Part shown: piece by piece, positions 7,741 to 15,299 of the stretch
Numbering within the stretch: the stretch's first letter is position 1
Layout: the number at the start of each line of letters is the position of its first letter
Assembly (NCBI GenBank): GCA_019745275.1
Contig: JAIETJ010000045.1
Location: 1-33,285 of the forward strand
DNA length: 33,285 bases
Source: Pseudomonadaceae bacterium
Lineage (GTDB): Bacteria; Pseudomonadota; Gammaproteobacteria; Pseudomonadales; Pseudomonadaceae
Reading direction: 5' to 3'
Program-made: the position numbers and the translations under genes
The notes under the pieces: generated by a model
Told to the model about the DNA's origin: nothing
The model's database searches: none
The model's input: the letters and a program-made list of their open reading frames with translations, nothing else

Positions 7741-8600
7741 GCGCGCATATTCAGGTGTTTTTTGACCCGGCCAGTTGCACCTACAGCTATGTGGTGCGCG
7801 ACCCGGCCAGTGCGGCGTGCGCGATTATTGACCCGGTGCTGGATTACGACCCCGCCGCCGGGCGCATTGGCCATGCCAGTACGCAGCGCATCATCGACTA
7901 TGTGCACGCCGAGCAGTTGCAGGTGCAGTGGTTGCTGGAGACCCACGTGCATGCCGATCACCTGTCGGCGGCGGCTTACCTGCAGGGCCAGTTAGGCGGC
8001 CGCATGGGCATAGGTGCGCAGATCGGCGAGGTGCAAAGCCGCTTTGCCAAACTGTTCAATGCGGAAGCTGACTTTGCCGTGGATGGTCGTCAGTTCGACC
8101 AACTGTTTGCTGACGGTGATAGCTTCAAGATTGGTGGCTTAGTCGTGCAGGTGCTCCACACGCCGGGGCATACGCCCGCGTGCCTGACCTATGTGGTGGG
8201 CGATGCAGCCTTTGTCGGCGATACCCTGTTTATGCCCGATTACGGCACCGCACGCTGCGATTTTCCCGGTGGTGATGCGCGAGTGCTGTATCAGTCTATT
8301 CAGCAATTGTTCGCTATGCCGGACGCCACGCGCCTGTATATGTGCCACGACTACCAGGCGCCGGGGCGTACTGAGCATCAGTACCTGAGTACGGTGGCCG
8401 AGCAGCGTGGGCAGAACGTGCATGTGCATGAGGGCGTCGATGCGGACAGCTTCGTTGCCATGCGCAACGCCCGCGATGCCGGCCTGAGTATGCCGGCGCT
8501 GATGCTGCCATCGGTGCAAGTCAATATGCGCGCCGGTCACATGCCGCCAGCCGAGGATAATGGCGTGCGCTACTTGAAAATTCCGCTTAATCAGCTGTAG
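7737..8600 (+). CDS. blh: MBL-fold hydrolase, ETHE1/Blh-type persulfide dioxygenase
   Basis: A 287-residue metallo-beta-lactamase-fold protein. The metal motif THVHADH (H70, H72, D74, H75) is followed by the second-site residues HTPGHTP, VGDTLF and MCHDY. These fit the ETHE1/Blh branch, mono-iron enzymes that oxidise glutathione persulfide to sulfite. It ends the bigR-pmpA-pmpB-blh operon and is co-translated by a four-base overlap. Together the operon would sense persulfide, oxidise it and export or import the sulfur product. Unlike some Blh proteins it has no rhodanese domain. A glyoxalase II function is less likely given the neighbours. Confidence 0.85.
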   Translation: MSAHIQVFFDPASCTYSYVVRDPASAACAIIDPVLDYDPAAGRIGHASTQRIIDYVHAEQLQVQWLLETHVHADHLSAAAYLQGQLGGRMGIGAQIGEVQSRFAKLFNAEADFAVDGRQFDQLFADGDSFKIGGLVVQVLHTPGHTPACLTYVVGDAAFVGDTLFMPDYGTARCDFPGGDARVLYQSIQQLFAMPDATRLYMCHDYQAPGRTEHQYLSTVAEQRGQNVHVHEGVDADSFVAMRNARDAGLSMPALMLPSVQVNMRAGHMPPAEDNGVRYLKIPLNQL

Positions 8601-8601
8601 C

Positions 8602-8632
8602 GCGGGCATTCGGCGTGCAAGCCGCTGCCCGC
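8602..8632. other. Hairpin between the convergent blh and aguA genes
   Basis: GCGGGCA (8602-8608) pairs with TGCCCGC (8626-8632), enclosing a nested CGGC/GCCG stem. No T run follows on either strand, so it is a stable structure of uncertain role rather than a clear terminator. Confidence 0.45.
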
Positions 8633-8653
8633 TGCTGGTTTAGCGCCGCTGGT

Positions 8654-9760
8654 CTAGCGCTGCTGTGGCGCCGGTTGCTGCTGGGTGATGCAGTGAATGT
8701 TGCCGCCGCCGAGCAAAATCTCCCGGCCGGGCACCATCACCACCCGGTGCTCGGGGAACAAGCGCTGCAAAATGGCTTCGGCTTCGGCGTCCATTGGGTC
8801 GTCGAATTTCGGCGCGATGATGCCGCCGTTGACGATGAGAAAGTTCACATAGGAGCCGGCCAAGCGAATCGACGGATCGCGTTCTTGACTGCCGGCACTC
8901 AGGTCGACGCCGGCGCATTCCTCGTCCGAGGCATGCAGCGGGCCGGGGATCGGCATTTTGTGCACGATCAGCTGGCGGCCTTTGGCATCTCGGCTGTTAG
9001 TCAGCACCGCCATGGCCGCTTGGCAGCGTGGATAGTTGGGATTGTTAACGTCGTCGGTCCAGGCCAGCAGCACTTCGCCGGGTCGCACGTAGCAGCAGAA
9101 GTTGTCGACGTGGCCGTCGGTCTCGTCGTTAAACAAACCATCGGGTAGCCAGATCACGCTGTCGATGCTCAGGTGTTCACGCAGCATGCTTTCGATCTGT
9201 GCGCGGCTCAGTTCCGGGTTACGGTTGCGGTTGAGCAGGCACTCTTCAGTGGTGATTAGCGTGCCTTCGCCGTCGACATGAAATGAGCCACCTTCCAGCA
9301 CAAAGGCTTCGGTGCGGTAGCGCGGGCAGCCCTCGATTTCGAGAATTTTGCGCGCCACTTGGTCGTCGCGCTGCCACGGTGCATACAGCCCACCATCGAA
9401 ACCGCCCCAAGCGTTAAAGGTCCAGTCGACGCCGCGCACGGCACCTTGGCCGTTGATCACGAAGGTCGGTCCGGTGTCGCGTACCCAAGCATCGTCGGTG
9501 CTGATTTCGACTACGCGGATATTGGCAAGATCGAGACGCGCCCGGGCGTTTTCGTATTGGCCAGCCGAAACGCACACAGTCACCGGCTCAAATTCAGCAA
9601 TCGCTTTAGCCACCGCGGTAAAGGCGCTTTGTGCCGGCTTGCCGCCGAGCCGCCAGTTGTCTGGGCGCTCAGGCCAGACCATCCAAGTTTGACTGTGCTG
9701 TGCCCACTCGGCGGGCATGTAAAAACCATCGGCGCGCGGGGTGCTGTTAACGGTGCTCAT
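8654..9760 (-). CDS. aguA: Agmatine deiminase AguA
   Basis: A 368-residue guanidino-group hydrolase of the PPAD-like fold. It converts agmatine to N-carbamoylputrescine and ammonia. Recognisable segments are [16 protein letters not shown] near the N terminus, [10 protein letters not shown], the [15 protein letters not shown] histidine region, and the C-terminal [11 protein letters not shown] with the nucleophile C357. These match functional AguA. The ribosome site GACAGG precedes the ATG. Its usual partner aguB (N-carbamoylputrescine amidohydrolase) is not next to it, either downstream, where blh converges, or in the 216 bases upstream. A TetR regulator gene follows in the place of AguR. The leader contains inverted repeats that may mediate control. 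Confidence 0.92.
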   Translation of the reverse strand: MSTVNSTPRADGFYMPAEWAQHSQTWMVWPERPDNWRLGGKPAQSAFTAVAKAIAEFEPVTVCVSAGQYENARARLDLANIRVVEISTDDAWVRDTGPTFVINGQGAVRGVDWTFNAWGGFDGGLYAPWQRDDQVARKILEIEGCPRYRTEAFVLEGGSFHVDGEGTLITTEECLLNRNRNPELSRAQIESMLREHLSIDSVIWLPDGLFNDETDGHVDNFCCYVRPGEVLLAWTDDVNNPNYPRCQAAMAVLTNSRDAKGRQLIVHKMPIPGPLHASDEECAGVDLSAGSQERDPSIRLAGSYVNFLIVNGGIIAPKFDDPMDAEAEAILQRLFPEHRVVMVPGREILLGGGNIHCITQQQPAPQQR

Positions 9761-9814
9761 GCGGTTTACCTGTCGGTGCGTCGGTGCAGGCTATGGGTGC
9801 CGGGCAGCAACGAT

Positions 9815-9842
9815 TAAAAAGTCATCTGACGTTAGCAGATGA
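9815..9842 (-). terminator. Hairpin plus U-run between aguR-like gene and aguA
   Basis: On the minus strand TCATCTG, a seven-base loop and CAGATGA form a stem followed by C and five T. It is 135 bases after the regulator stop and 55 bases before the aguA start. It may end the regulator transcript, or act within the aguA leader. The stem is GC-poor, so strength is uncertain. Confidence 0.5.
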
Positions 9843-9897
9843 GCGCCAAAGCGGCTTTGCCGAGCACTGAAGTGGCTTGGCAGTTGATGACTTTATA

Positions 9898-9974
9898 GTC
9901 GATAAAAATCTGCAATAGAAACTATATTTATCTATCGGCGGGTGTTTTCTGATTTAAATGCCGATAACTATCGG
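9898..9974 (-). promoter_or_regulatory. Candidate aguA promoter/operator region
   Basis: An AT-rich stretch holding a perfect palindrome CCGATA-AC-TATCGG (9961-9974) and a second CTATCGG half-site at 9931-9938, plus a GATAAA/TTTATC inverted pair. Located between the TetR-type gene and aguA, these are plausible operator sites for that regulator. No confident -35/-10 pair could be assigned. Confidence 0.4.
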
Positions 9975-9976
9975 TA

Positions 9977-10606
9977 TTAAAGACTGCGTTTTGGCAGTAG
10001 AGGCGGCAGATATAGGGCTAAATACACGTCAAATACGCGCATGCCTTCTTCGGCCATGCGTGGGGTGATCAGCCCGTGCTGTTGCACTGAGCGGGCATAC
10101 ACGCGGTCGCACAGTTCCATGGCCAGCGCGAACACGTCGACGTCGTCCGGTAGGCTGGGTAGCTGGAAGTACTGGTCAAATAAGGCCTGCATCAACTGGC
10201 CAAGCTCAATATCGTGCAGGCGATCAGCTTGGGTGACTTCGGTTAAGCCGTGCTGGGCGAGAATTAACTGACGGGCGGCCGGGTCGGCGGCGTAAATCGC
10301 CAGCATGCGCAGCTCGACGATGCTCGACAAGTCGCGCCAGTCGCGCAGCTCGGCATGTGCAATGGGTTGTTGCAGGCAGGCGCGGAAGGCCGCGTGAATG
10401 TCGCCGGTCAGCGCTTCTAAAATCGCCGGCACGCTGGCGAAGAAGTGGTAGACCGACGACGGCGGCATTTGCGCTCGCTCAGCCACGCTGTATACCGACA
10501 GGCTGTTCACCCCTTGTTCGGCCAGCAAGCTGCGCGCCGCGGCGAGTATCGTGCTGATGCGTGCTTGGCTGCTGGCGCGGGGCTTGCGGCTGGCGAGACG
10601 TGACAT
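9977..10606 (-). CDS. aguR: TetR-family regulator, AguR-like
   Basis: A 209-residue TetR-type repressor. The N-terminal basic stretch leads into a helix-turn-helix of about residues 20-60 with VYSVAERAQMPPSSVYHFFASVPAILEAL, and the rest is a helical ligand domain. The start has a strong AAGGAG seven bases upstream. Position next to aguA on the same strand fits AguR, which in P. aeruginosa represses aguBA and is relieved by agmatine and N-carbamoylputrescine. The assignment is by context; TetR ligand domains cannot be read by eye. It lies 57 bases after a polyamine-binding-protein gene, so it may be cotranscribed with it. Confidence 0.72.
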   Translation of the reverse strand: MSRLASRKPRASSQARISTILAAARSLLAEQGVNSLSVYSVAERAQMPPSSVYHFFASVPAILEALTGDIHAAFRACLQQPIAHAELRDWRDLSSIVELRMLAIYAADPAARQLILAQHGLTEVTQADRLHDIELGQLMQALFDQYFQLPSLPDDVDVFALAMELCDRVYARSVQQHGLITPRMAEEGMRVFDVYLALYLPPLLPKRSL

Positions 10607-10663
10607 AGGGCGCTCCTTGGCGTGGAAGGCGCTATTGGACGTCAGACGCGGCCGCAGGGCAAG

Positions 10664-11722
10664 TTACTTGGCGTCGACGAAGTTACGCCAGATCTCATCG
10701 CGTACCGCGGCTTGCTTCTCCGGCAGCAGGTCCATTACCGCCAAGCGCCGCTTGGTTTCACGGTCCGGATAAAGCCCTGGCTGATCGCGCAGGCTCGCAT
10801 CGATAAACTTTTGTGCGCTTAGGTTGGGGCTCGGGTAGAGGGTTTCAGTGGTGATCTGCGCCGCGACCTTGGGTTGCATTAGGTAGTCGATAAAGCGATG
10901 GGCTAGATCCGGGCGCTTGGCGCTCTTAGGAATCACTAGGGTGTCGATAAACACCGTGGCACCTTCTTGCGGAATGATGAACTGCACCGGTTGCCCGGCT
11001 TTGGCCGCGGCCAGCGCGTCGCCAACCCAGGCTAGGGCGACGCAGAGTTTGCCGCTGGCGAGGTCCTCAATATAGCGCTGGCTATCGACATATTTAAGGT
11101 TAGGGCGCAGTTGCAGCAGCACATCGCCGGCGCGCTTGAGTTGCCGTGGCGGGCTTTTCGATAGGTTGCGCCCCTGATAGACCAGCAGTGCCGAGAGTAC
11201 CTCGGCCGGCTCATTAAGCACGCTGAGGCCGCAACTGGCCAGACGCTTGCTCTGTTCTGGGTCAAACAGCAGGCTCCAGCTGTGCGGCAAGGGCCCGCCG
11301 AAGGCTTTTTCGGCGGCCGGAATATTCACCGCCAAACCGACTGAGCCCCACAGGTAGGGCACCGCGAAACGATTGTTGGGGTCGAAGGCGGCGAGTTTGC
11401 TCAGCAGTTGTTTGTCTAGATGCTGGCGATTGGGCAGCTTGCTATTGTCCAAAGGCAAGATCGCACCACTTGCAATCATCTGCGGTAGCCGCTCGTAAGA
11501 CGGTACGGCGATATCAATGGCGGTACCGCTGTTGAGGGCTTGGTTTAGCTCCTCAAGAGTGCTGAACGTGTGGTAATCCACGTGAATGCCGGTTTCTTTC
11601 TCAAAGTCGACCAGCACCTGCGGGGCGATATAGTCGTTCCAGTTGTAAACGCTAATCACCTCTTCGGCGCTAGCCAGTAGCGGGGCCAAGGTCAGCGCCA
11701 GCAGAGCCAGAAAACGCGGCAT
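10664..11722 (-). CDS. Periplasmic polyamine-binding protein, PotF/SpuD family (PA0295-like)
   Basis: A 352-residue solute-binding protein. The start at 11722 gives a classic signal peptide, MPRFLALLALTLAPLLASAEE, with GGAG nine bases upstream; ATG codons at 11734 and 11785 would add residues in front of the signal. The mature protein begins with ISVYNWNDYIAPQVLVDFEKETG, the polyamine-binding family motif, and has later landmarks such as PYLWGSVGLAVN, YVDSQRYIEDLASGKLCVALAW and the end segment DEIWRNFVDAK. It differs more from SpuD and SpuE than they do from each other. No permease or ATPase gene accompanies it, so it either shares SpuFGH or has a sensing role. Transcribed with the TetR gene downstream. 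Confidence 0.85.
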   Translation of the reverse strand: MPRFLALLALTLAPLLASAEEVISVYNWNDYIAPQVLVDFEKETGIHVDYHTFSTLEELNQALNSGTAIDIAVPSYERLPQMIASGAILPLDNSKLPNRQHLDKQLLSKLAAFDPNNRFAVPYLWGSVGLAVNIPAAEKAFGGPLPHSWSLLFDPEQSKRLASCGLSVLNEPAEVLSALLVYQGRNLSKSPPRQLKRAGDVLLQLRPNLKYVDSQRYIEDLASGKLCVALAWVGDALAAAKAGQPVQFIIPQEGATVFIDTLVIPKSAKRPDLAHRFIDYLMQPKVAAQITTETLYPSPNLSAQKFIDASLRDQPGLYPDRETKRRLAVMDLLPEKQAAVRDEIWRNFVDAK

Positions 11723-11834
11723 AACGATCTCCATATTCGGTGTGCAGCGTTGTTGCGCTGCGTGATTAAGCCAACACTCGGCCACGGCTTCGCCGCCATA
11801 GGGGTTGGAGCTAGGGTAAAAGCAAATGTCAGAT

Positions 11835-11863
11835 AAAAAGACGCCGGCACTAAGGCCGGCGTC
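11835..11863 (-). terminator. Rho-independent terminator of spuI
   Basis: On the minus strand GACGCCGGC pairs perfectly with GCCGGCGTC over a six-base loop, followed by CTTTTT. It is directly downstream of the spuI stop codon and separates spuI from the binding-protein gene. Confidence 0.9.
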
Positions 11864-11874
11864 GGGTGTTGCGC

Positions 11875-13251
11875 TTACACGGTGTGCAAGTACCAGTTGT
11901 ACTCAAGGTCGGAGATCGAATATTCGAACTCGGCCAACTCGCTCTCCTTACAGGCGACGAACACGTCGATGTATTTCGGGTCGATGTAGCGGCCCATCAC
12001 CTCGTTGTCGTCCAACTCACGCAAAGCATCGCGCAGGTTGTTCGGCAGGCTGGCTTCGGTTTGCTCGTAAGCATTGCCTTCCAGCGGTTCGCCCGGATCA
12101 ATTTGGTTGGTTAAACCATGGTGAATACCGGCCAATACCGAGGCCATGACCAAGTACGGGTTGGCATCGGCGCCGGCTACGCGGTGTTCGATGCGCACCG
12201 CATCGGCGCTGTCGTTCGGTACGCGTAAGGCTACGGTACGGTTGTCGATGCCCCAGGTAGGCGAAGTCGGCACGAAGAACTTCTCGCCGAAGCGGCGGTA
12301 CGAGTTGACGTTCGGGCAGAGGAAGGCCATCGACGCAGGCATGGTTTCGATGATGCCGCCAATCGCGTGCCGCAGCGGTTGGTTGGTGGCTGGGTCTTCG
12401 CTCTTGAAGATGTTGTTGCCATCTTTGTCGAGAATCGAAATGTGCACGTGCAAACCATTACCCGCTTGGTTCGGGTACGGCTTGGCCATGAAGGTGGTGT
12501 CCATCTCATGGTCGTAGGCGATGTTCTTCACCAGGCGCTTGAGCAGCAGCGCGTAGTCGCAGGCCTTGAGCGGGTCGGCGACGTGGTGCAGGTTGATCTC
12601 GAACTGCGCCGGAGCGCTTTCCTTAACCACGGCATCGGCTGGGATGCCTTGCTCTTGGGCGCCTTCAAGAATGTCTTGCAGGCATTCGGCGTACTCATCC
12701 AGGTCGTCAATCATGTACACCTGGGTGGATTGCGGACGCTTGCCCGACAGCGGCGACATCGGCGGCTGCGGCCGGCCGTTTACGTTGGCCTGATCGATCA
12801 GGTAAAACTCCAACTCAAACGCCGCGCAGATGGTCAGTCCCAGCGCATCGAACTTGTCGATGACTTGCTGCAATACCGCCCGCGGGTCGGCAAAGAAGGC
12901 TTCACCTTCCATCTCATGCATGGTCATTAACAGTTGCGCGGTAGGGCGCTTCTGCCAAGGCTCATTGCACAGGGTATTGGGGATGGGGTAGCAGACCCGA
13001 TCGGAGTCGCCGATATCTAGGCCAAGCCCGGTGCTCTCAACGGTAGAGCCGTTGATGTCGAGGGCAAATAGCGATGCGGGCAAGTTGATGCCGCGCTGAT
13101 AAACCTTGTGCAGGCTGGCGCGATCAATGCGCTTACCGCGAACCACGCCGTTCATGTCGGCAATTAATAGGTCGACGAACTGCACGTCGGGATGTTTCTT
13201 AAGAAAGTCATTCGCTTCGTTAAGCTGAACGGCACGCGGAGGAACCGACAT
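11875..13251 (-). CDS. spuI: Gamma-glutamylpolyamine synthetase SpuI
   Basis: A 458-residue glutamine synthetase-like ligase. It would join glutamate to the amino group of a polyamine using ATP, the first step of the gamma-glutamyl route. Family segments are FVDLLIADMNGVVRGKRI near residue 30, AAFELEFYLID, the NGLHVHISILDKDG ATP/metal region, FFVPTSPTWGIDNRTVALRVP and VAGADANPYLVMASVLAGI. The length fits PuuA/SpuI rather than GlnA. In P. aeruginosa several such enzymes (PauA1-7) exist with overlapping polyamine ranges; SpuI is one of them. The gene is divergent from the spuA remnant/spuB side across a 635-base regulatory region. Confidence 0.88.
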   Translation of the reverse strand: MSVPPRAVQLNEANDFLKKHPDVQFVDLLIADMNGVVRGKRIDRASLHKVYQRGINLPASLFALDINGSTVESTGLGLDIGDSDRVCYPIPNTLCNEPWQKRPTAQLLMTMHEMEGEAFFADPRAVLQQVIDKFDALGLTICAAFELEFYLIDQANVNGRPQPPMSPLSGKRPQSTQVYMIDDLDEYAECLQDILEGAQEQGIPADAVVKESAPAQFEINLHHVADPLKACDYALLLKRLVKNIAYDHEMDTTFMAKPYPNQAGNGLHVHISILDKDGNNIFKSEDPATNQPLRHAIGGIIETMPASMAFLCPNVNSYRRFGEKFFVPTSPTWGIDNRTVALRVPNDSADAVRIEHRVAGADANPYLVMASVLAGIHHGLTNQIDPGEPLEGNAYEQTEASLPNNLRDALRELDDNEVMGRYIDPKYIDVFVACKESELAEFEYSISDLEYNWYLHTV

Positions 13252-13319
13252 GATGCAACACCTTTTTTGTTAAAAATATCAATCATGCAAATGGCATGGC
13301 TTGAGTCAATCGTAAACCC

Positions 13320-13382
13320 AGGGCACTGTCAAGAGCATGTCTATTGTGCCCTAAAAAGGGGCTGCGTGGCCAATTTTAGGGC
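13320..13382. promoter_or_regulatory. Cluster of three (TTTTA)GGGCAC half-sites upstream of spuI
   Basis: AGGGCAC at 13320-13326, its inverse GTGCCCTAAAA at 13346-13356 and TTTTAGGGC at 13374-13382 form two overlapping inverted repeats, with 7-base and 9-base perfect arms. A minus-strand TTGACA (13327-13332) sits between the first two. I read this as a candidate operator for a polyamine regulator; the protein that binds is unknown. Confidence 0.45.
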
Positions 13383-13446
13383 TTTTCAAGGCAATTCAAC
13401 GGCTTGTCCTGCGTGTTTGAGCCTGCCGCTGTATGCGCTGTGTTTA

Positions 13447-13475
13447 ATTTTTTACAGGGCTATTGTGTAAAAAAT
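13447..13475. promoter_or_regulatory. Perfect 10-bp-arm inverted repeat upstream of the spuA remnant/spuB
   Basis: ATTTTTTACA (13447-13456) and TGTAAAAAAT (13466-13475) are exact reverse complements around nine bases. It lies 54 bases before the start of the spuA remnant. Symmetry and position suggest an operator; on either strand the arm also ends in an A/T run, so a terminator-like hairpin is the alternative. Confidence 0.5.
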
Positions 13476-13528
13476 CGAACAAGGCTAATCTCGGTCGCAA
13501 CCCATAACATCAATAAATCGGGTGTCAG

Positions 13529-13837
13529 ATGTCTTGCCTGCAGTTAATTGGCCAGCTCTACAGCGCTGCGCATCAGCATTGCCCTAGCCTCGGCCGTGCG
13601 CACGATCGCCACCATGTTGCGCTGCGCGTCAGCAGTACCCTGTCTGTTATTAAAGCTGTTATTGCCGCGAGCGTGCCATTAGTTGCTGCTCTTGGCGGTT
13701 ATTGTGTGGCAATTCGCTGGAACTTTGCCCGCGCCTTAGGATCGCAACTGCACGCCGCGGGCTCCGTCAATTTGCACTACCTCGCGTACGCTCAGGTGTT
13801 CGGCACTGCCGAATACCGGCGCGCGAGCCAACATTGA
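13529..13837 (+). pseudogene. spuA: Degenerate remnant of gamma-glutamyl-GABA hydrolase gene spuA
   Basis: A 102-codon open frame where spuA (about 250 codons) is expected, between divergent spuI and spuB. Several pieces resemble SpuA as I remember it: MSCLQLIG matches the start MSRLPLIG; AHDRHHVALRVSSTLS then VIKAVIAASVPLV matches AHDPxRDATTLP then LIRAAIAAGVPVL; NFARALGSQLH matches NVALGGSLHQ; and FGTAEYRRASQH matches LPAEFQVNSIH. Segments of roughly 60 and 40 residues between them are missing, the nucleophile motif GICRG is replaced by AALGG, and the C-terminal WHPE is lost. It cannot be an active class I amidotransferase-fold hydrolase. The surviving open frame could be chance at this GC content. 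No strong ribosome site is seen. The match is from memory, hence moderate confidence. Confidence 0.62.
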
Positions 13838-13886
13838 GCTTAGCTGTTACTCGTTAGGTTCTCATTTCCCACCCCTAGAGGTATGT

Positions 13887-15245
13887 ATGACTAGCAAAAT
13901 CGACCGGCTCACCAGCTGGCTCAAAGATAACAAGATCACCGAAGTGGAATGCATGATCAGCGACTTGACCGGGATTGCCCGTGGCAAGATTTCGCCGACC
14001 AATAAGTTCCTCGACGAGAAGGGCATGCGCCTTCCGGAGAGCGTGCTGCTGCAGACCGTCACCGGCGACTACGTGGAAGACGACATTTATTACGACCTGC
14101 TGGACCCTGCCGATATCGACATGGTGTGCCGCCCGGACGAAAATGCCGTGTTCCTCGTACCCTGGGCGATCGAAGCCACCGCGCAGGTGATCCACGACAC
14201 CTACGATAAGCAAGGTAATCCGATCGAGTTGTCGCCGCGCAACGTCCTCAAGAAAGTCTTGAAGATGTATGCCGATAAAGGCTGGCAGCCAATTGTGGCG
14301 CCGGAAATGGAGTTCTACCTGACCAAGCGCTGCGAAGACCCAGACTTCCCATTGCAAGCGCCGATTGGTCGTTCGGGTCGGGCGGAAACCGGTAAACAGT
14401 CGTTCTCGATCGAGGCGGCGAACGAATTCGATCCGTTATTTGAAGACGTTTATAACTGGTGCGAACTGCAAAATCTGGATCTCGACACCTTGATCCATGA
14501 AGACGGCACCGCGCAGATGGAAATCAACTTCCGTCACGGTGACGCCTTGTCGTTGGCCGACCAAGTGCTGATCTTCAAACGCACCATGCGTGAAGCGGCA
14601 CTCAAACATAACGTTGGCGCGACCTTTATGGCTAAGCCAATGACCGGCCAGCCGGGCAGTGCCATGCACTTGCACCAGAGCATCATCGACATCAAAACCG
14701 GCAAAAATATTTTCTCGAATGCCGACGGCAGCATGAGCGAGTTATTCCTGCACCACATTGGTGGCTTGCAGAAATACATCCCCGAGTTGTTGCCGCTGTT
14801 TGCGCCGAACGTTAACTCGTTCCGCCGCTTCCTGCCGGACACCTCGGCACCGGTCAACGTTGAATGGGGCGAAGAAAACCGCACCGTTGGTTTGCGTGTA
14901 CCGGATGCCGGCCCGCAAAGCCGTCGGGTCGAGAACCGCTTGCCAGGCGCCGATGCCAATCCATACCTAGCCATCGCGGCCAGCTTGCTGTGCGGTTATA
15001 TCGGCATGGTAGAAGGCCTCAAGCCGAGCGCGCCGGTTAAAGGACGTGGCTACGAACGTCGCAACCTGCGTCTGCCGTTGACCATCGAAGATGCCTTGGA
15101 GCGCATGGAAACCTGCAAGGTCTTGGAAGCCTACCTTGGCAAGTCGTTTATTACCGGCTACGTCGCGGTAAAACGCGCCGAGCACGAAAACTTCAAACGG
15201 GTCATCAGTTCGTGGGAACGTGAGTTCCTGCTCTACGCCGTCTGA
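13887..15245 (+). CDS. spuB: Gamma-glutamylpolyamine synthetase SpuB
   Basis: A 452-residue glutamine synthetase-like ligase, paralogous to the divergent SpuI. It glutamylates putrescine or a related polyamine with ATP. Landmarks are CMISDLTGIARGKISPT near residue 25, PEMEFYLTKRCEDPD, the HEDGTAQMEINFRHG region, PGSAMHLHQSIIDIKTGKN, NRTVGLRVPDAGPQSRRVENR and GADANPYLAIAASLLCGY. The start ATG at 13887 follows AGAGG; an ATG at 13883 is out of frame. It leads the spuBC segment, with spuC 54 bases downstream and no terminator between. Its sequence differs enough from SpuI to suggest a different preferred polyamine. Confidence 0.9.
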   Translation: MTSKIDRLTSWLKDNKITEVECMISDLTGIARGKISPTNKFLDEKGMRLPESVLLQTVTGDYVEDDIYYDLLDPADIDMVCRPDENAVFLVPWAIEATAQVIHDTYDKQGNPIELSPRNVLKKVLKMYADKGWQPIVAPEMEFYLTKRCEDPDFPLQAPIGRSGRAETGKQSFSIEAANEFDPLFEDVYNWCELQNLDLDTLIHEDGTAQMEINFRHGDALSLADQVLIFKRTMREAALKHNVGATFMAKPMTGQPGSAMHLHQSIIDIKTGKNIFSNADGSMSELFLHHIGGLQKYIPELLPLFAPNVNSFRRFLPDTSAPVNVEWGEENRTVGLRVPDAGPQSRRVENRLPGADANPYLAIAASLLCGYIGMVEGLKPSAPVKGRGYERRNLRLPLTIEDALERMETCKVLEAYLGKSFITGYVAVKRAEHENFKRVISSWEREFLLYAV

Positions 15246-15299
15246 CCATCACGCGGGCCGTGCTGCGCGTGGCCCACGTTATATTTAATAGGTTGAACC

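Noticed and set aside
13284..13298. CATGC-AAATG-GCATG inverted repeat as an operator
   Set aside because: Arms are only five bases; easily found by chance in a region this size, so not listed as a feature.
13280..13310. Sigma-54 type -24/-12 promoter near TGGCATGGCTTGA
   Set aside because: The GG-N10-GC spacing is not met.
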